From: Streptomyces sp. TS71-3 | Lineage (GTDB): Bacteria; Actinomycetota; Actinomycetes; Streptomycetales; Streptomycetaceae | DNA: 64,000 nucleotides | Assembly: GCF_018327685.1 (NCBI RefSeq) | Contig: NZ_BNEL01000003.1 | Location: 248,001 to 312,000 of the forward strand | Reading direction: 5' to 3' | In this document: piece after piece, positions 47,139 to 55,508 of the stretch | Layout of the letters: each line of letters begins with the position of its first letter | Position numbering within the stretch: position 1 is the stretch's first letter | Position numbers and translations under genes: made by a program | The notes under the pieces: generated by a model | Databases searched by the model: none | What the model was told of the DNA's origin: nothing | The model's input: only the letters and a program-made list of their open reading frames with translations

Positions 47139-48740
47139 ATGAACACGCCACCATCGCCGCCCGGAGCGGATCACGCGTCCGGGCCGTCCGTCCGCCTTGG
47201 CGTTCTCGTCCCGCTGACGCCGCCCGGCTGGGTCGAGGCGGGCCGGCACCTGCTCGCGGGACTCGACCTGGCCGTCCGCGAGGTCAATGACGCGGGCGGG
47301 ATCGGCGGGGCGCCACTGGAACTGGTGGTCCGCGACACCGCGGCCGATCCGGAGCGGGCGGCGGCGGCCGTGGAGGAGCTGGCCGGCCTGGGCGCGGCAG
47401 CGGTGGCGGGCGAGTACCACAGCGTCGCCGCCCGCGCCGCCGCCACCCGGGCCGACGCCCTCGGCCTGCCGTTCCTCTGCTCGTCCGCGGTGCTCGACGC
47501 GCTCACCGAGGAGCCGGCGGAGCGGGTCGCGCGCCTGGCCCCGGCCCAGTCCCACGGCTGGCGGATCTACGCGGACTTCCTCCTTGCCGCGGGCCGGAGC
47601 CGGATCGCCGTGGCGACCCAGCGGAGCGCTTACTGGGCGTCCGGGACCCGCATCCTGCGGGACCGTCTCGTGCCCCGCGGCGGCACCGTCGTCGAACTCG
47701 ACGCGGACACGCTCACCCCTGAGGCCCTGTGCGACGCGCTGGTCGACCACGGCGCGACGGCGCTCCTCCTGCTGGCCGGCCTGCCCGAGCCGGCGGTGCC
47801 GATCGTCAGGGCCGTGCGGGCCGACCGGCGGCTCGCGGAGATCCTGATCGGCGCCCCGGCCGGACAACCGGAGTTCGCCGGATGGGCCGCGGCGCTGGGC
47901 GCCGGCGGCGCCGGGATCCCGTTCCTGCGCTACCTGCCCGAGCACCTCGGCCCGCTCGGCGAGCGCGTCGGGAAGGAACTCCGCGCCCGGCTCGGCGAAG
48001 CCCCCTCCTTCGTCGCCTTCGAGGGCTGGGACACCATCGCCGTCCTCGCCGAGGCGCTGCGTGCGAACGGCACGGACCGGGCGGCCATCGCCGCGTCATG
48101 GCCGCGCACGGCGGTCGAGGGCACCCGCGGCCCGATCCGGTTCTCCCGGGCGCCGGGCACCGGCGTCTGGCAGTGGACCTGGGCACCGGTCCAGGTCGCC
48201 GACCGGGACCCGGCGGAGCCGGGCCGCCTCCGTGTCCTCCACACCGCCCCCACCGGTCCACGCCGGTCCGTGCTGATCAGGGCGGCCCGCGCCGACGAAG
48301 CTGACCTCCTCACGGAACTGGCGCTTAGGTCGAAGGCGCACTGGGGCTACGACGAGGCCTTCATCAAGGCATGCCGTGAGGAACTGACCATCCTGCCGGC
48401 CGAGGTGGACAGCCGGCGGATCCGCGTCGCCGAGTCGGACGGCCGCCTCGCGGGCTTCGTCTCCGTGCAGGGAGAGCCGCCGGAAGGTGAGGTGGGCATG
48501 ATGTTCGTCGACCCGGAGTTCATCGGGCAGGGCGTCGGGCGCCTGCTGTTCGGCCGGGCCCTCACCGTCGCGAGGAACGCCGGTTTCGTCCGGCTGACGA
48601 TCGACTCGGACCCCAACGCGGAGCCGTTCTACCGCGCGATGGGCGCGACACGCATCGGCACGGCACCGTCCGGATCCATCCCGGGCCGGGTACTCCCCCT
48701 GCTGGAGATCACCCTCGGGGATCGCGCCGGCGACGGCTGA
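47139..48740 (+). CDS. fusion of a type I periplasmic-binding-protein domain and a GNAT acetyltransferase
   Basis: This 533-residue protein has two parts. Residues ~17-355 are a branched-chain amino acid/urea-type binding fold: RLGVLVPLTPPGWVEAGRHLLAGLDLAVREVNDAGGIGG, then LVVRDTAADPERAAAAVEEL, AAAVAGEYHSVAARAAA and FEGWDTIAVLAEALRANG. Residues ~378-533 are a GNAT domain: IRAARADEADLLTELALRSKAHWGYD, VGMMFVDPEFIGQGVGRLLFGRAL (acetyl-CoA loop) and DPNAEPFYRAMGATRIG. It has no signal peptide, lipobox or membrane helix, so the binding fold is probably a cytoplasmic ligand sensor that controls acetylation. Neither ligand nor acceptor is known. The frame is continuous across the join. GGGGAGG precedes the ATG. 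Confidence 0.88.
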   Translation: MNTPPSPPGADHASGPSVRLGVLVPLTPPGWVEAGRHLLAGLDLAVREVNDAGGIGGAPLELVVRDTAADPERAAAAVEELAGLGAAAVAGEYHSVAARAAATRADALGLPFLCSSAVLDALTEEPAERVARLAPAQSHGWRIYADFLLAAGRSRIAVATQRSAYWASGTRILRDRLVPRGGTVVELDADTLTPEALCDALVDHGATALLLLAGLPEPAVPIVRAVRADRRLAEILIGAPAGQPEFAGWAAALGAGGAGIPFLRYLPEHLGPLGERVGKELRARLGEAPSFVAFEGWDTIAVLAEALRANGTDRAAIAASWPRTAVEGTRGPIRFSRAPGTGVWQWTWAPVQVADRDPAEPGRLRVLHTAPTGPRRSVLIRAARADEADLLTELALRSKAHWGYDEAFIKACREELTILPAEVDSRRIRVAESDGRLAGFVSVQGEPPEGEVGMMFVDPEFIGQGVGRLLFGRALTVARNAGFVRLTIDSDPNAEPFYRAMGATRIGTAPSGSIPGRVLPLLEITLGDRAGDG

Positions 48741-48786
48741 CCGGCCTCCTTGGAGGAGGGGTTCTCGACCCTCCACCGTCGCGTCT

Positions 48787-49782
48787 TCAACTCGCCGGGA
48801 CCATGGTCAGCGCCTCGTTCAGGTGATGCTCGGCGATCCCTCTCATGAACTCCCGATCGGGGAAGTCCCCGTCGAGCAGGCGCAGCGGGCCGGCTGTCAA
48901 CGACAGATGCTGGGTGAGTTCGTAGAGCGCGAGGCGGTCCTCGTCGAGTCCGTCGACCGCCAACTGCTGGTACTGGCCGAGGGTATGGCGGAGACGGAGG
49001 AACACGTGCTCCCACTCGACGTCGAAGTACAGCAGGTTCTCGATGTCGATCACGACGGGATGGCCGTCCCGGTCGACCATGACGTGGTCCAGGCCCAGCT
49101 CGCCGTGGACGACCGAGTACTCGGCACGCGGCCGCACCGCCGCGGTCAACTGACGCAGTCGCTCCTCCAACCGATCGTGGACGTCGGCGATCCTCTGGTC
49201 GCGAGTGGTGGCCTCGGCGAGGCAGCGCAGTGCGAAGGCGAGTGCTGCCTGCTCGCACGAGGCCGAGCGTGACGTGCCGCCCCCGTCGATCAGGGCCACC
49301 TTGCCGAAGGACGGCGCCCTGTGGCCACGCATCACCGCCAGGCTCTCAGCGAGGCGCATCATGGTCGGCTCCGCGGCGCGTGGGTCGCGGTTGCGCAGGT
49401 CCATCAGGTCCTCGCCGGGCACGTCCTCGACGATCGCGAGGTCGGCCGGGTAGTGGGTGCGGTCACGGTCGACCAGGTGGATCTCAAGGACTCGAAGGCC
49501 CAGCGCCTCCAGCCGCGCGTGCGCGGCCTCGAACAGGTCGAGCCCGATGCCGGGCGAGAACGGGTCGGCGAGGTCGCCGTCGTGCTCGGTGATCGGCCAG
49601 TAGTTCTCGGAGTCCTCCCACAGATAGGCTATCGCCGTCATGGTGTCGTCCATGGTCAGCCGGTAGACGCCCTTCGTGGTGCCGCCCGCGAGTCGCTCGA
49701 CCGCCTCCAGTCGTCGCCCACCACCCAGCGCAGCCCGTGCGGCACCCTCCAACTGATCGCGCGTCACTTTCCTGGGTGCCAT
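48787..49782 (-). CDS. aminoglycoside phosphotransferase-fold kinase (phosphotransferase family)
   Basis: This 331-residue protein kinase-like phosphotransferase has the N-lobe VERLAGGTTKGVYRLTMDD, the hinge DLAIVEDVPGEDLMDL, and the catalytic segment YSVVHGELGLDHVMVDRDGHPVVIDIENLLYFDVEWEHVFL. The usual APH catalytic loop HGD....N is altered to HGE....H, while the metal-binding DIE is kept. Such variants occur in a subgroup of uncharacterised actinobacterial phosphotransferases, and activity cannot be assumed. The ATG at 49782 begins MAPRKVTRDQLEG; the frame is open 17 codons upstream. It converges on the binding-protein/GNAT fusion gene (46-bp gap). Confidence 0.85.
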   Translation of the reverse strand: MAPRKVTRDQLEGAARAALGGGRRLEAVERLAGGTTKGVYRLTMDDTMTAIAYLWEDSENYWPITEHDGDLADPFSPGIGLDLFEAAHARLEALGLRVLEIHLVDRDRTHYPADLAIVEDVPGEDLMDLRNRDPRAAEPTMMRLAESLAVMRGHRAPSFGKVALIDGGGTSRSASCEQAALAFALRCLAEATTRDQRIADVHDRLEERLRQLTAAVRPRAEYSVVHGELGLDHVMVDRDGHPVVIDIENLLYFDVEWEHVFLRLRHTLGQYQQLAVDGLDEDRLALYELTQHLSLTAGPLRLLDGDFPDREFMRGIAEHHLNEALTMVPAS

Positions 49783-50012
49783 GCCCGCAACCCGCCTTCC
49801 GCCTCGATGACTGGGGCACCCTACGCGAGTCATCGGTCAAAGCTGAACGAATTGTTCCAAGGCGTCAGCGTGATCCAGGAACAGGCACCAGAGGGCATGT
49901 CACCCCATGCACTGACGTCGTTTCTCGTGAACACTCGCACGCCCACAGCGGTGACCGCACGACACCGCCTTCGGCGCGCCCCCCGCGGAAGGAGGCGCCG
50001 CCGTGCCGCCCG

Positions 50013-52130
50013 TCAGCCGTGGTTCGGCGCCCACCACCGCTGGTCCGCGCCGAGCACGTCCCGCAGGGTGTTCGTCGCGCAGTGGATCTCGCCCTCGGAC
50101 ACGTGCGGTGACGTCAGGTCGTCCAGGTAGGTGACCTGGTAGCCGGTCTTCTCGAACGCCGCCGAGATCGCCTCGGCGAAGACGTCCTTGCCGTCCACGA
50201 CGGGCCCGTACGGCTTCGGCGAGACGTACCGGCCGCCGTTCAGCACCAGGCCGTTGACCGGTCCCGGGATCTCCGCGACCCCTTCGCGCATGGCGCCCAG
50301 CTTGGCGACGGCGTCGTCCTTCTCCTCGCCGGGCTCCATGCTGTCGATCTCGGACTGGAGCAGGTGGTAGTCCATCCCCCGCGCGGTGAACAGCGACGGG
50401 ATCCGCACGATGTCCGCGTCCGTCAGGCCGGCCTTCTGCTTCAGGACGGCGACGTTGGCGGCGATCTTCTCGGCGGCGATCCGGTTGGTGTCGACGAACT
50501 GCTCGTCGGCGAGGAACTCGTTCGTGGTGCGCTGGTCGAGGTACGTGTCGTAGGGCCAGTCGAGCTTCGGCAGCCCGCCGTGCATGATCTCGTCGCCGTG
50601 CCCGGCCTTCCGCACGTCCTTCAGGAGCCGCATCCCGGCGGTCGGGTCGGCGACCACGGCGCGCCAGCCGAGCCGGCTGCCCGGCGCGGGCACGAACTGC
50701 ACGAACTCGTCGATGTGGCCGACGCTGAGCCAGGAGGTGTCCAGCGACAGCGGGTCCTGCATCCCCTGCGAGCGCAGGAGCGTGAGCACCTCCGAGGCGG
50801 GGCCGGTCCTGCCGGGCGCGTAGCCGGCGCCGCCGACGACGATCTGCCCGGCGGGGTGGCCGGGGGTCGGCGGGATGGTCTCCAGGTTGCCCATGGAGTC
50901 GTAGCTGCTGTTCTCGTCCTCGGTGGGCACGTGCTCGATGTGCACGGCGGCCACGTCGTGCCCCGCGAGCTCGGTGAACGCGACCCGGGACGCCACCCGG
51001 CGGTTGTCGTTGACGGAGCCGATCAGGACGTGCATGCCCTGCGGCTTCCCGCCGGCGCCCGGGATGGACGTGTACGCGGGCTCGAAGATGTCCTGCGCCC
51101 ACTCGTCGCCGCCGGTGTCGAGGGTGCGCATGCCGTCCTCGGCGCCGCCGTCCTCCGCGGCCGCCCGCACGCCGTCGCGCCAGGCGCTGCCCACGGTGTC
51201 GCTCTTGTCCGGGACGGCGGTGAGCACCTGGTCCAGCTTCTGGGTGTTGAGCTGGGTGAGGACCGGGGCCTCGCGCAGGGGCACGGTGTCCGAGGCACCG
51301 GCGCCGTCCGCGGTGACCGTGAGCGTCACGTCGGCGCGGCCGTCCCAGACGGCCCAGTCGCGTACGACGTCGCGGCCCTCGATGCCGAGCTCCACACCGT
51401 GCCGCAGCTCGTCCGCGGTGAGGACGGTCTTGCCGGTGACCAGCTCCCACCCCTGGGGCGCGCTGCTTCCGGGGCGCTTGACGAACAGGTGCACATGGGG
51501 GGCGGCCTGCTCGGAGACGGTGACCCGGCCGGTCGCGCCCGCGGGGGCGGCCTTGAAGGGAACGGTCCTGATCCGGGCCAGGTCGGCAGCGTCCTGCGCA
51601 CCGTTCACGACCGTGTCGGCGGCGTCGTTGCAGGCGGCCATATCGCGGTCGGCCTCGTTCTGGTCCTTCTGGTGGCTGCGCCGCAGCTCCTGGTACTCCT
51701 GGTTCGCCTTCTCCTGGTCGGGCTCCTTCTCCAACTCGGCCTTCTTCGCGTAGAAGGCCGTGTCGTTGGCTGCCTCCCGGTCGACGGCGTCCGCGGCGAT
51801 CTTCTTCGCGGGTGCCCGGCAGGCGACGGCGTCGTCGTCGATGTTGGGGAGGAACAGCGCCGTTCCGGCCGCGGCGGAGTCCGCGCCCGCCATGTCGATC
51901 CGGCCGGTCCGGGCTCCGTCGGCGCGCAGGTCGGCGACGGGCGTGGGCGCCGCGGAGGCGGGCAGGGCGAATCCGACCACGGCGGCGGTCACGGCGACGG
52001 CGGTGAACAGGCCCCGGCGGCCCCGCGGAGTGGACAGGCCCCGGCGGCTGGACCCGTTGTGGCGGGTGGCCCCGTCGTGGTCAGTTGCCCCGTCATGGCG
52101 GGGAGACGGGCTGTGGGGGGTGCGTTTCAT
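50013..52130 (-). CDS. secreted protein-arginine deiminase (PAD) family protein
   Basis: This 705-residue exported protein has an Arg-rich signal (GRRGLFTAVAVTAAVVGFALPASA, to about residue 60). A variable region with a Glu/Lys/Gln-rich coiled segment (~115-165) and PAD-like beta domains follow. The C-terminal deiminase has EWAQDIFEP (Asp347), SVGHIDEFVQFVP (His472, Asp474) and GEIHCATNTLRD (Cys684). These match in order and context the catalytic Asp350, His471, Asp473 and Cys645 of human PAD4, which converts protein arginine to citrulline with calcium. It is extracellular; the substrate is unknown. No accessory gene is adjacent. Confidence 0.9.
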   Translation of the reverse strand: MKRTPHSPSPRHDGATDHDGATRHNGSSRRGLSTPRGRRGLFTAVAVTAAVVGFALPASAAPTPVADLRADGARTGRIDMAGADSAAAGTALFLPNIDDDAVACRAPAKKIAADAVDREAANDTAFYAKKAELEKEPDQEKANQEYQELRRSHQKDQNEADRDMAACNDAADTVVNGAQDAADLARIRTVPFKAAPAGATGRVTVSEQAAPHVHLFVKRPGSSAPQGWELVTGKTVLTADELRHGVELGIEGRDVVRDWAVWDGRADVTLTVTADGAGASDTVPLREAPVLTQLNTQKLDQVLTAVPDKSDTVGSAWRDGVRAAAEDGGAEDGMRTLDTGGDEWAQDIFEPAYTSIPGAGGKPQGMHVLIGSVNDNRRVASRVAFTELAGHDVAAVHIEHVPTEDENSSYDSMGNLETIPPTPGHPAGQIVVGGAGYAPGRTGPASEVLTLLRSQGMQDPLSLDTSWLSVGHIDEFVQFVPAPGSRLGWRAVVADPTAGMRLLKDVRKAGHGDEIMHGGLPKLDWPYDTYLDQRTTNEFLADEQFVDTNRIAAEKIAANVAVLKQKAGLTDADIVRIPSLFTARGMDYHLLQSEIDSMEPGEEKDDAVAKLGAMREGVAEIPGPVNGLVLNGGRYVSPKPYGPVVDGKDVFAEAISAAFEKTGYQVTYLDDLTSPHVSEGEIHCATNTLRDVLGADQRWWAPNHG

Positions 52131-52312
52131 AGCGGCTCATACCTCTGTCTCGGCTGAGCCGCATGTTCGCCGAGGGTTGTAAGTTTCCTGTCAGAGAGCT
52201 GACTTCTTCGTGTTTCGCCCGGCCGGAGCGGCCCACCGTGGACCGCCCCCCCACCGCGGGTGTAGCCGACGCACCGCCCGCACCGGACGTCGCCGGAGCA
52301 CCGCCCCGCCGA

Positions 52313-53968
52313 TCAGCCCCCCACCACCATCCAGCCCAGCACCGCCGTGGACTGGAGGTAGACGATGACGCACAGCAGCGCCAGCATCACGACGCTCCAG
52401 CCGAACACGCGCCGGAACAGCGTGCCTTCGGCGCCCACCAACCCCACCGCGGCCGTGCCGATCGCGAGGTTCTGCGGGGAGATCATCTTGGCCAGCACGC
52501 CGCCCGTGGTGTTCGCGGCGCCGAACAGGATCGGCGAGGCGTGCAGCTGGTGCGCCGCGGTCAGCTGCAACCCGCCGAAGAGCGCGTTGGAACCCGCGTC
52601 CGTCCCCGTCACCGCGACGCCGAACCAGCCGACGAGCGGTGCGAGGAAGGCGAAGAGCGAACCGGTCTGCGCGAGCCAGATGCCGAGCGTGGTGATCTGG
52701 CCCGACAGGTTCATCACGTACGACAGCGCGAAGACGCACAGCACGGTGAAGATCGCCCAGCCGAACTGCCGCAGGGTGGCCCCGTACACCTGGAGCGCGC
52801 GCAGCGGCCCCACCCGCAGCACGACGGCCGTCAGGATGCCGGAGACGAACAGCAGCGTGCCGGCCGTCGACGCCCACGGCACGGCGAACACCGTGGCGAC
52901 TGGCGCACCGTCGCCGGCGTGGATGCCGGCGAGGCCCGGCCACTGGAAGCTGTTCGTGCCCTTGGCGAGCCATTCCTTGATCGGGCCGATCTGGGCGAGC
53001 GAGAACAGCACGACGACGATCAGGTAGGGGGCGAACGCGAGCACCTTGTCCGCACGCGGATCGGTTCCGTCCGGGCGGCCGGCCCGGCGCTCGGCCACCG
53101 GATCGTGGTCGACGGACCCGCCCGCGATGACGGGCGGTACGGCCCGCCCGGCCGGGGCGTCGGAGGGCTGCCACACGCGGTTGAGCGCGACGACGGCGCC
53201 GGCGGAGACGATGGCGGCGAAGATGTCGCCGAGCTTGTAGCTCCAGTAGTTGGCGAGTGCGAACTGCGTGACGCCGAAGGTGAGTCCGGCGGTGAGCGCG
53301 GCCGGCCACACCTGCTTGAGGGCGCGCGGGCCGTCGGCGATGGCCACGAGCAGGAACGGCACGAGGACGGCGAGGATCGGCGCCTGGCGGCCGGTCATGG
53401 CGCCGTAGTCGTCGGGGTTCAGATGGGTGACCGTGCCCAGGACGGTGATCGGGTTGCCCATGCCGCCGAAGGCGACGGGCGCGGTGTCCGCGAGGAGGGC
53501 GATGACGGCCGCCTTCAACGGCTGGAACCCGGCGGCCACCAGCATCACCGAGCAGATGGCGATGGGCGAACCGCCACCGGCCAGCGCCTCCAGCAGCGCG
53601 CCGAAGGAGAACGCGATGACGATCGCCTGGATCCGCTTGTCATCGCTGATCGCGGCGAACGCCCTGCGCAGCACGGCGAAGTGCCCGGTCTCCACGGTGA
53701 GGTTGTAGATCCAGATCGCGTTGAACGTGATCCACAGGACGGTGATCACACTGTTCGCGGCCCCGTACCCGGCGGCGTCGAACGTCATGCCGACGGGCAT
53801 GTCGTACGCGAACACCGCGACGAGCAGGGAGACCACGAACGCGGCGAGCCCCGCCCACTGCGCCTTCCAGCGGAAGACACCGAGCAGGACGAGGACGGTG
53901 AGCAAGGGAACGGCGGCGACCAGGGCCGACCAGCCGACGGATTCCAGGGGCAGGTTCTGCGTGTACAT
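52313..53968 (-). CDS. lctP: L-lactate permease family transporter
   Basis: This 551-residue, 12-14 TM lactate/glycolate:proton symporter of the LctP family begins with MYTQNLPLESVGWSALVAAVPLLTVLVLLG. It has the family blocks ALLEALAGGGSPIAICSVML, LLADTAPVAFGGMGNPI and GTDAGSNALFGGLQL. A hydrophilic loop of ~40 residues (residues ~240-285, Asp/Arg/Pro-rich) interrupts the middle. It would import lactate; no lactate dehydrogenase is adjacent. A GACGT-N5-ACGTC repeat lies 61 bp upstream. Confidence 0.93.
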   Translation of the reverse strand: MYTQNLPLESVGWSALVAAVPLLTVLVLLGVFRWKAQWAGLAAFVVSLLVAVFAYDMPVGMTFDAAGYGAANSVITVLWITFNAIWIYNLTVETGHFAVLRRAFAAISDDKRIQAIVIAFSFGALLEALAGGGSPIAICSVMLVAAGFQPLKAAVIALLADTAPVAFGGMGNPITVLGTVTHLNPDDYGAMTGRQAPILAVLVPFLLVAIADGPRALKQVWPAALTAGLTFGVTQFALANYWSYKLGDIFAAIVSAGAVVALNRVWQPSDAPAGRAVPPVIAGGSVDHDPVAERRAGRPDGTDPRADKVLAFAPYLIVVVLFSLAQIGPIKEWLAKGTNSFQWPGLAGIHAGDGAPVATVFAVPWASTAGTLLFVSGILTAVVLRVGPLRALQVYGATLRQFGWAIFTVLCVFALSYVMNLSGQITTLGIWLAQTGSLFAFLAPLVGWFGVAVTGTDAGSNALFGGLQLTAAHQLHASPILFGAANTTGGVLAKMISPQNLAIGTAAVGLVGAEGTLFRRVFGWSVVMLALLCVIVYLQSTAVLGWMVVGG

Positions 53969-54363
53969 GGGAGCCGTGGCCCACCCTCCCGTTCGGTCCG
54001 CGCGACGTTGTGCCCCCGTGCATTCAATGACGTGAACAACGTCTCTCTATGTGTTGCGCCATGGTGCCATCGGGACAGGAGCCTAGGAAGGGCTCTGCAC
54101 CAAGCGCTTTACGGCTGTTGGGTCCGGGGCGCCGGCGCGTGGCCGGGACGGGGTCCCGGCGCGCGGCGTGGGAGCGGTGCCCGGGCGGGGAACAGGCGCG
54201 GCGGCCGCCGAACGCGTTTGCAGCGTTGCGGCGCAAGCCCACACGGCCTGGTCCCGGCCCGGTGGTTCCGGACCGCGAGCGTGCCGCACGCGCCTGCGTT
54301 CTGAACATTCCTGCGGAGCGGTACGCCTGCCCCGCCGGGACAGTCGTTCACCCAGCCCCGCGA
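53969..54363. other. intergenic region upstream of the lactate permease gene
   Basis: This 395-bp stretch contains the inverted repeat GACGT-GAACA-ACGTC (54029-54043), a candidate operator for the permease, and long G/C-rich partial hairpins around 54120-54180. No gene is seen. Confidence 0.45.
54029..54043. promoter_or_regulatory. operator candidate GACGT-N5-ACGTC upstream of lctP
   Basis: This perfect 5-5-5 inverted repeat lies 61 bp before the permease start. It is short, so chance occurrence is possible. Confidence 0.3.
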
Positions 54364-55353
54364 TCAGGCGGGCAGCGTCCCGGTGCCCGCGGTGAGCTGC
54401 TCGCCGAGCGGTGTCCGCAGGTACCGCAGCCGCCGGCCGGCTCGCTCCGCGACGACCAGGCCGGCGTCGCGCAGGATGGTCAGATGGTGCGAGGCGGTCG
54501 CCGGGGCCAGCCGGAGGGCGTCGGCGACCTCCCCGGTGGTGCTGGGGACCGCCAGCAGGGTGAGCACCGCCGCCCGGGTGGGGCCGAGCAGGGCGGCCAG
54601 GGCGGAGCCGGGTTCGAACTGCCGGGCCGGGTCCCAGAGGCGGCCGTATCCGCGCGGCGGGTACCACAGGGCCCGGCCCGTCGGTGCCTCGGTCATGGTG
54701 TGCACCAGCGGGCCGGCGAACCCGGCCGGCATGAGGGCGAGCGGATGCCCGTCCAGTTCCCACTCCCGGCTCTTGGCATGGCCCAGCCGCAACGCAGAGC
54801 CGTCCCAGTCCAGTTGAGGATGCACGTCCTCCAGCAGGGCGCGCGGGCCCAGTTCGGCGGCGGTCCGGGCGCGCTGCGCGATCTCGGCCTCGGCCACCGC
54901 GCGCAGCCGCGGCCAGAGGGGCGCGATGGCCAGCCGGAAGTAGCGGCGGATCTGCTGGATCAGGTCGGCCAGCCCGCCCGCCGGGTCGGTGGCGAACCGG
55001 ACGATCCCCGGTGGCGCCGGGTGGCCGGCCCAGGCGGCGCCGACCTCCTCGGCGACCCGGTCGAGCGGGGTGGCGGCCAGCACCCGCACCTCATCCTCCA
55101 GGCTGGGCCGCGCGGTGGCCGGGACGGGAGTGAGGAAGTCCGGCACGTAGCAGGCCGGGCCGCGGACCACCGCAAGCATCGTCTCCAGGCCGGCCCGGGC
55201 CACCAGCGGTCGCACCCTGGCCCGCCAGGAGCCGTACATCCGGAACCTGTTCGGCTGGTTCAGCACGAAGCTGCTGGTCACCACCTCGACCATGGGCGAG
55301 TGGGCGAGCCTGAGCCTGGTCAGGTCGGCAGCGCTGAAGGCGATCCGGAGCAC
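54364..55353 (-). CDS. ArsR-type winged-helix regulator (DUF5937-like sensor domain)
   Basis: This 329-residue regulator starts at GTG (VLRIAFSAADLTRLRLAHSP). Residues 1-~240 are an N-terminal sensor region found in actinobacterial regulators annotated DUF5937 (LRLAHSPMVEVVTSSFVL, LIQQIRRYFRLAIAPLWPRL, LALMPAGFAGPLVHTM). The C-terminus is an ArsR HTH: ALAALLGPTRAAVLTLLAVPSTTGEVADALRLAPATASHHLTILRDAGLVVAERAGRRLRYLRTP. It lacks the metal-binding Cys motif, so the effector is probably organic. It is divergent from the aldo/keto reductase gene across 155 bp; a TTCGA-N6-TCGAA site next to its start suggests autoregulation and control of the reductase. Confidence 0.88.
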   Translation of the reverse strand: MLRIAFSAADLTRLRLAHSPMVEVVTSSFVLNQPNRFRMYGSWRARVRPLVARAGLETMLAVVRGPACYVPDFLTPVPATARPSLEDEVRVLAATPLDRVAEEVGAAWAGHPAPPGIVRFATDPAGGLADLIQQIRRYFRLAIAPLWPRLRAVAEAEIAQRARTAAELGPRALLEDVHPQLDWDGSALRLGHAKSREWELDGHPLALMPAGFAGPLVHTMTEAPTGRALWYPPRGYGRLWDPARQFEPGSALAALLGPTRAAVLTLLAVPSTTGEVADALRLAPATASHHLTILRDAGLVVAERAGRRLRYLRTPLGEQLTAGTGTLPA

Positions 55354-55360
55354 GGTGCCA

Positions 55361-55376
55361 TTCGAGCACAGTCGAA
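55361..55376. promoter_or_regulatory. ArsR-type operator candidate TTCGA-N6-TCGAA
   Basis: This perfect 5-6-5 inverted repeat lies 7 bp upstream of the GTG of the ArsR-type regulator and 133 bp before the divergent aldo/keto reductase. Confidence 0.5.
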
Positions 55377-55508
55377 CGGTTCGTCGGCAGCCGTCCGCCG
55401 ATCCTACGGTCGGAGCCCACCCGGGCCGGACCGGCCGTCGCGCGCCCGACCGCATCGGCCGCGCACGCTCCGGTCCGGCCCGACACCGGGCCGGCAGAAC
55501 GGAATCCC

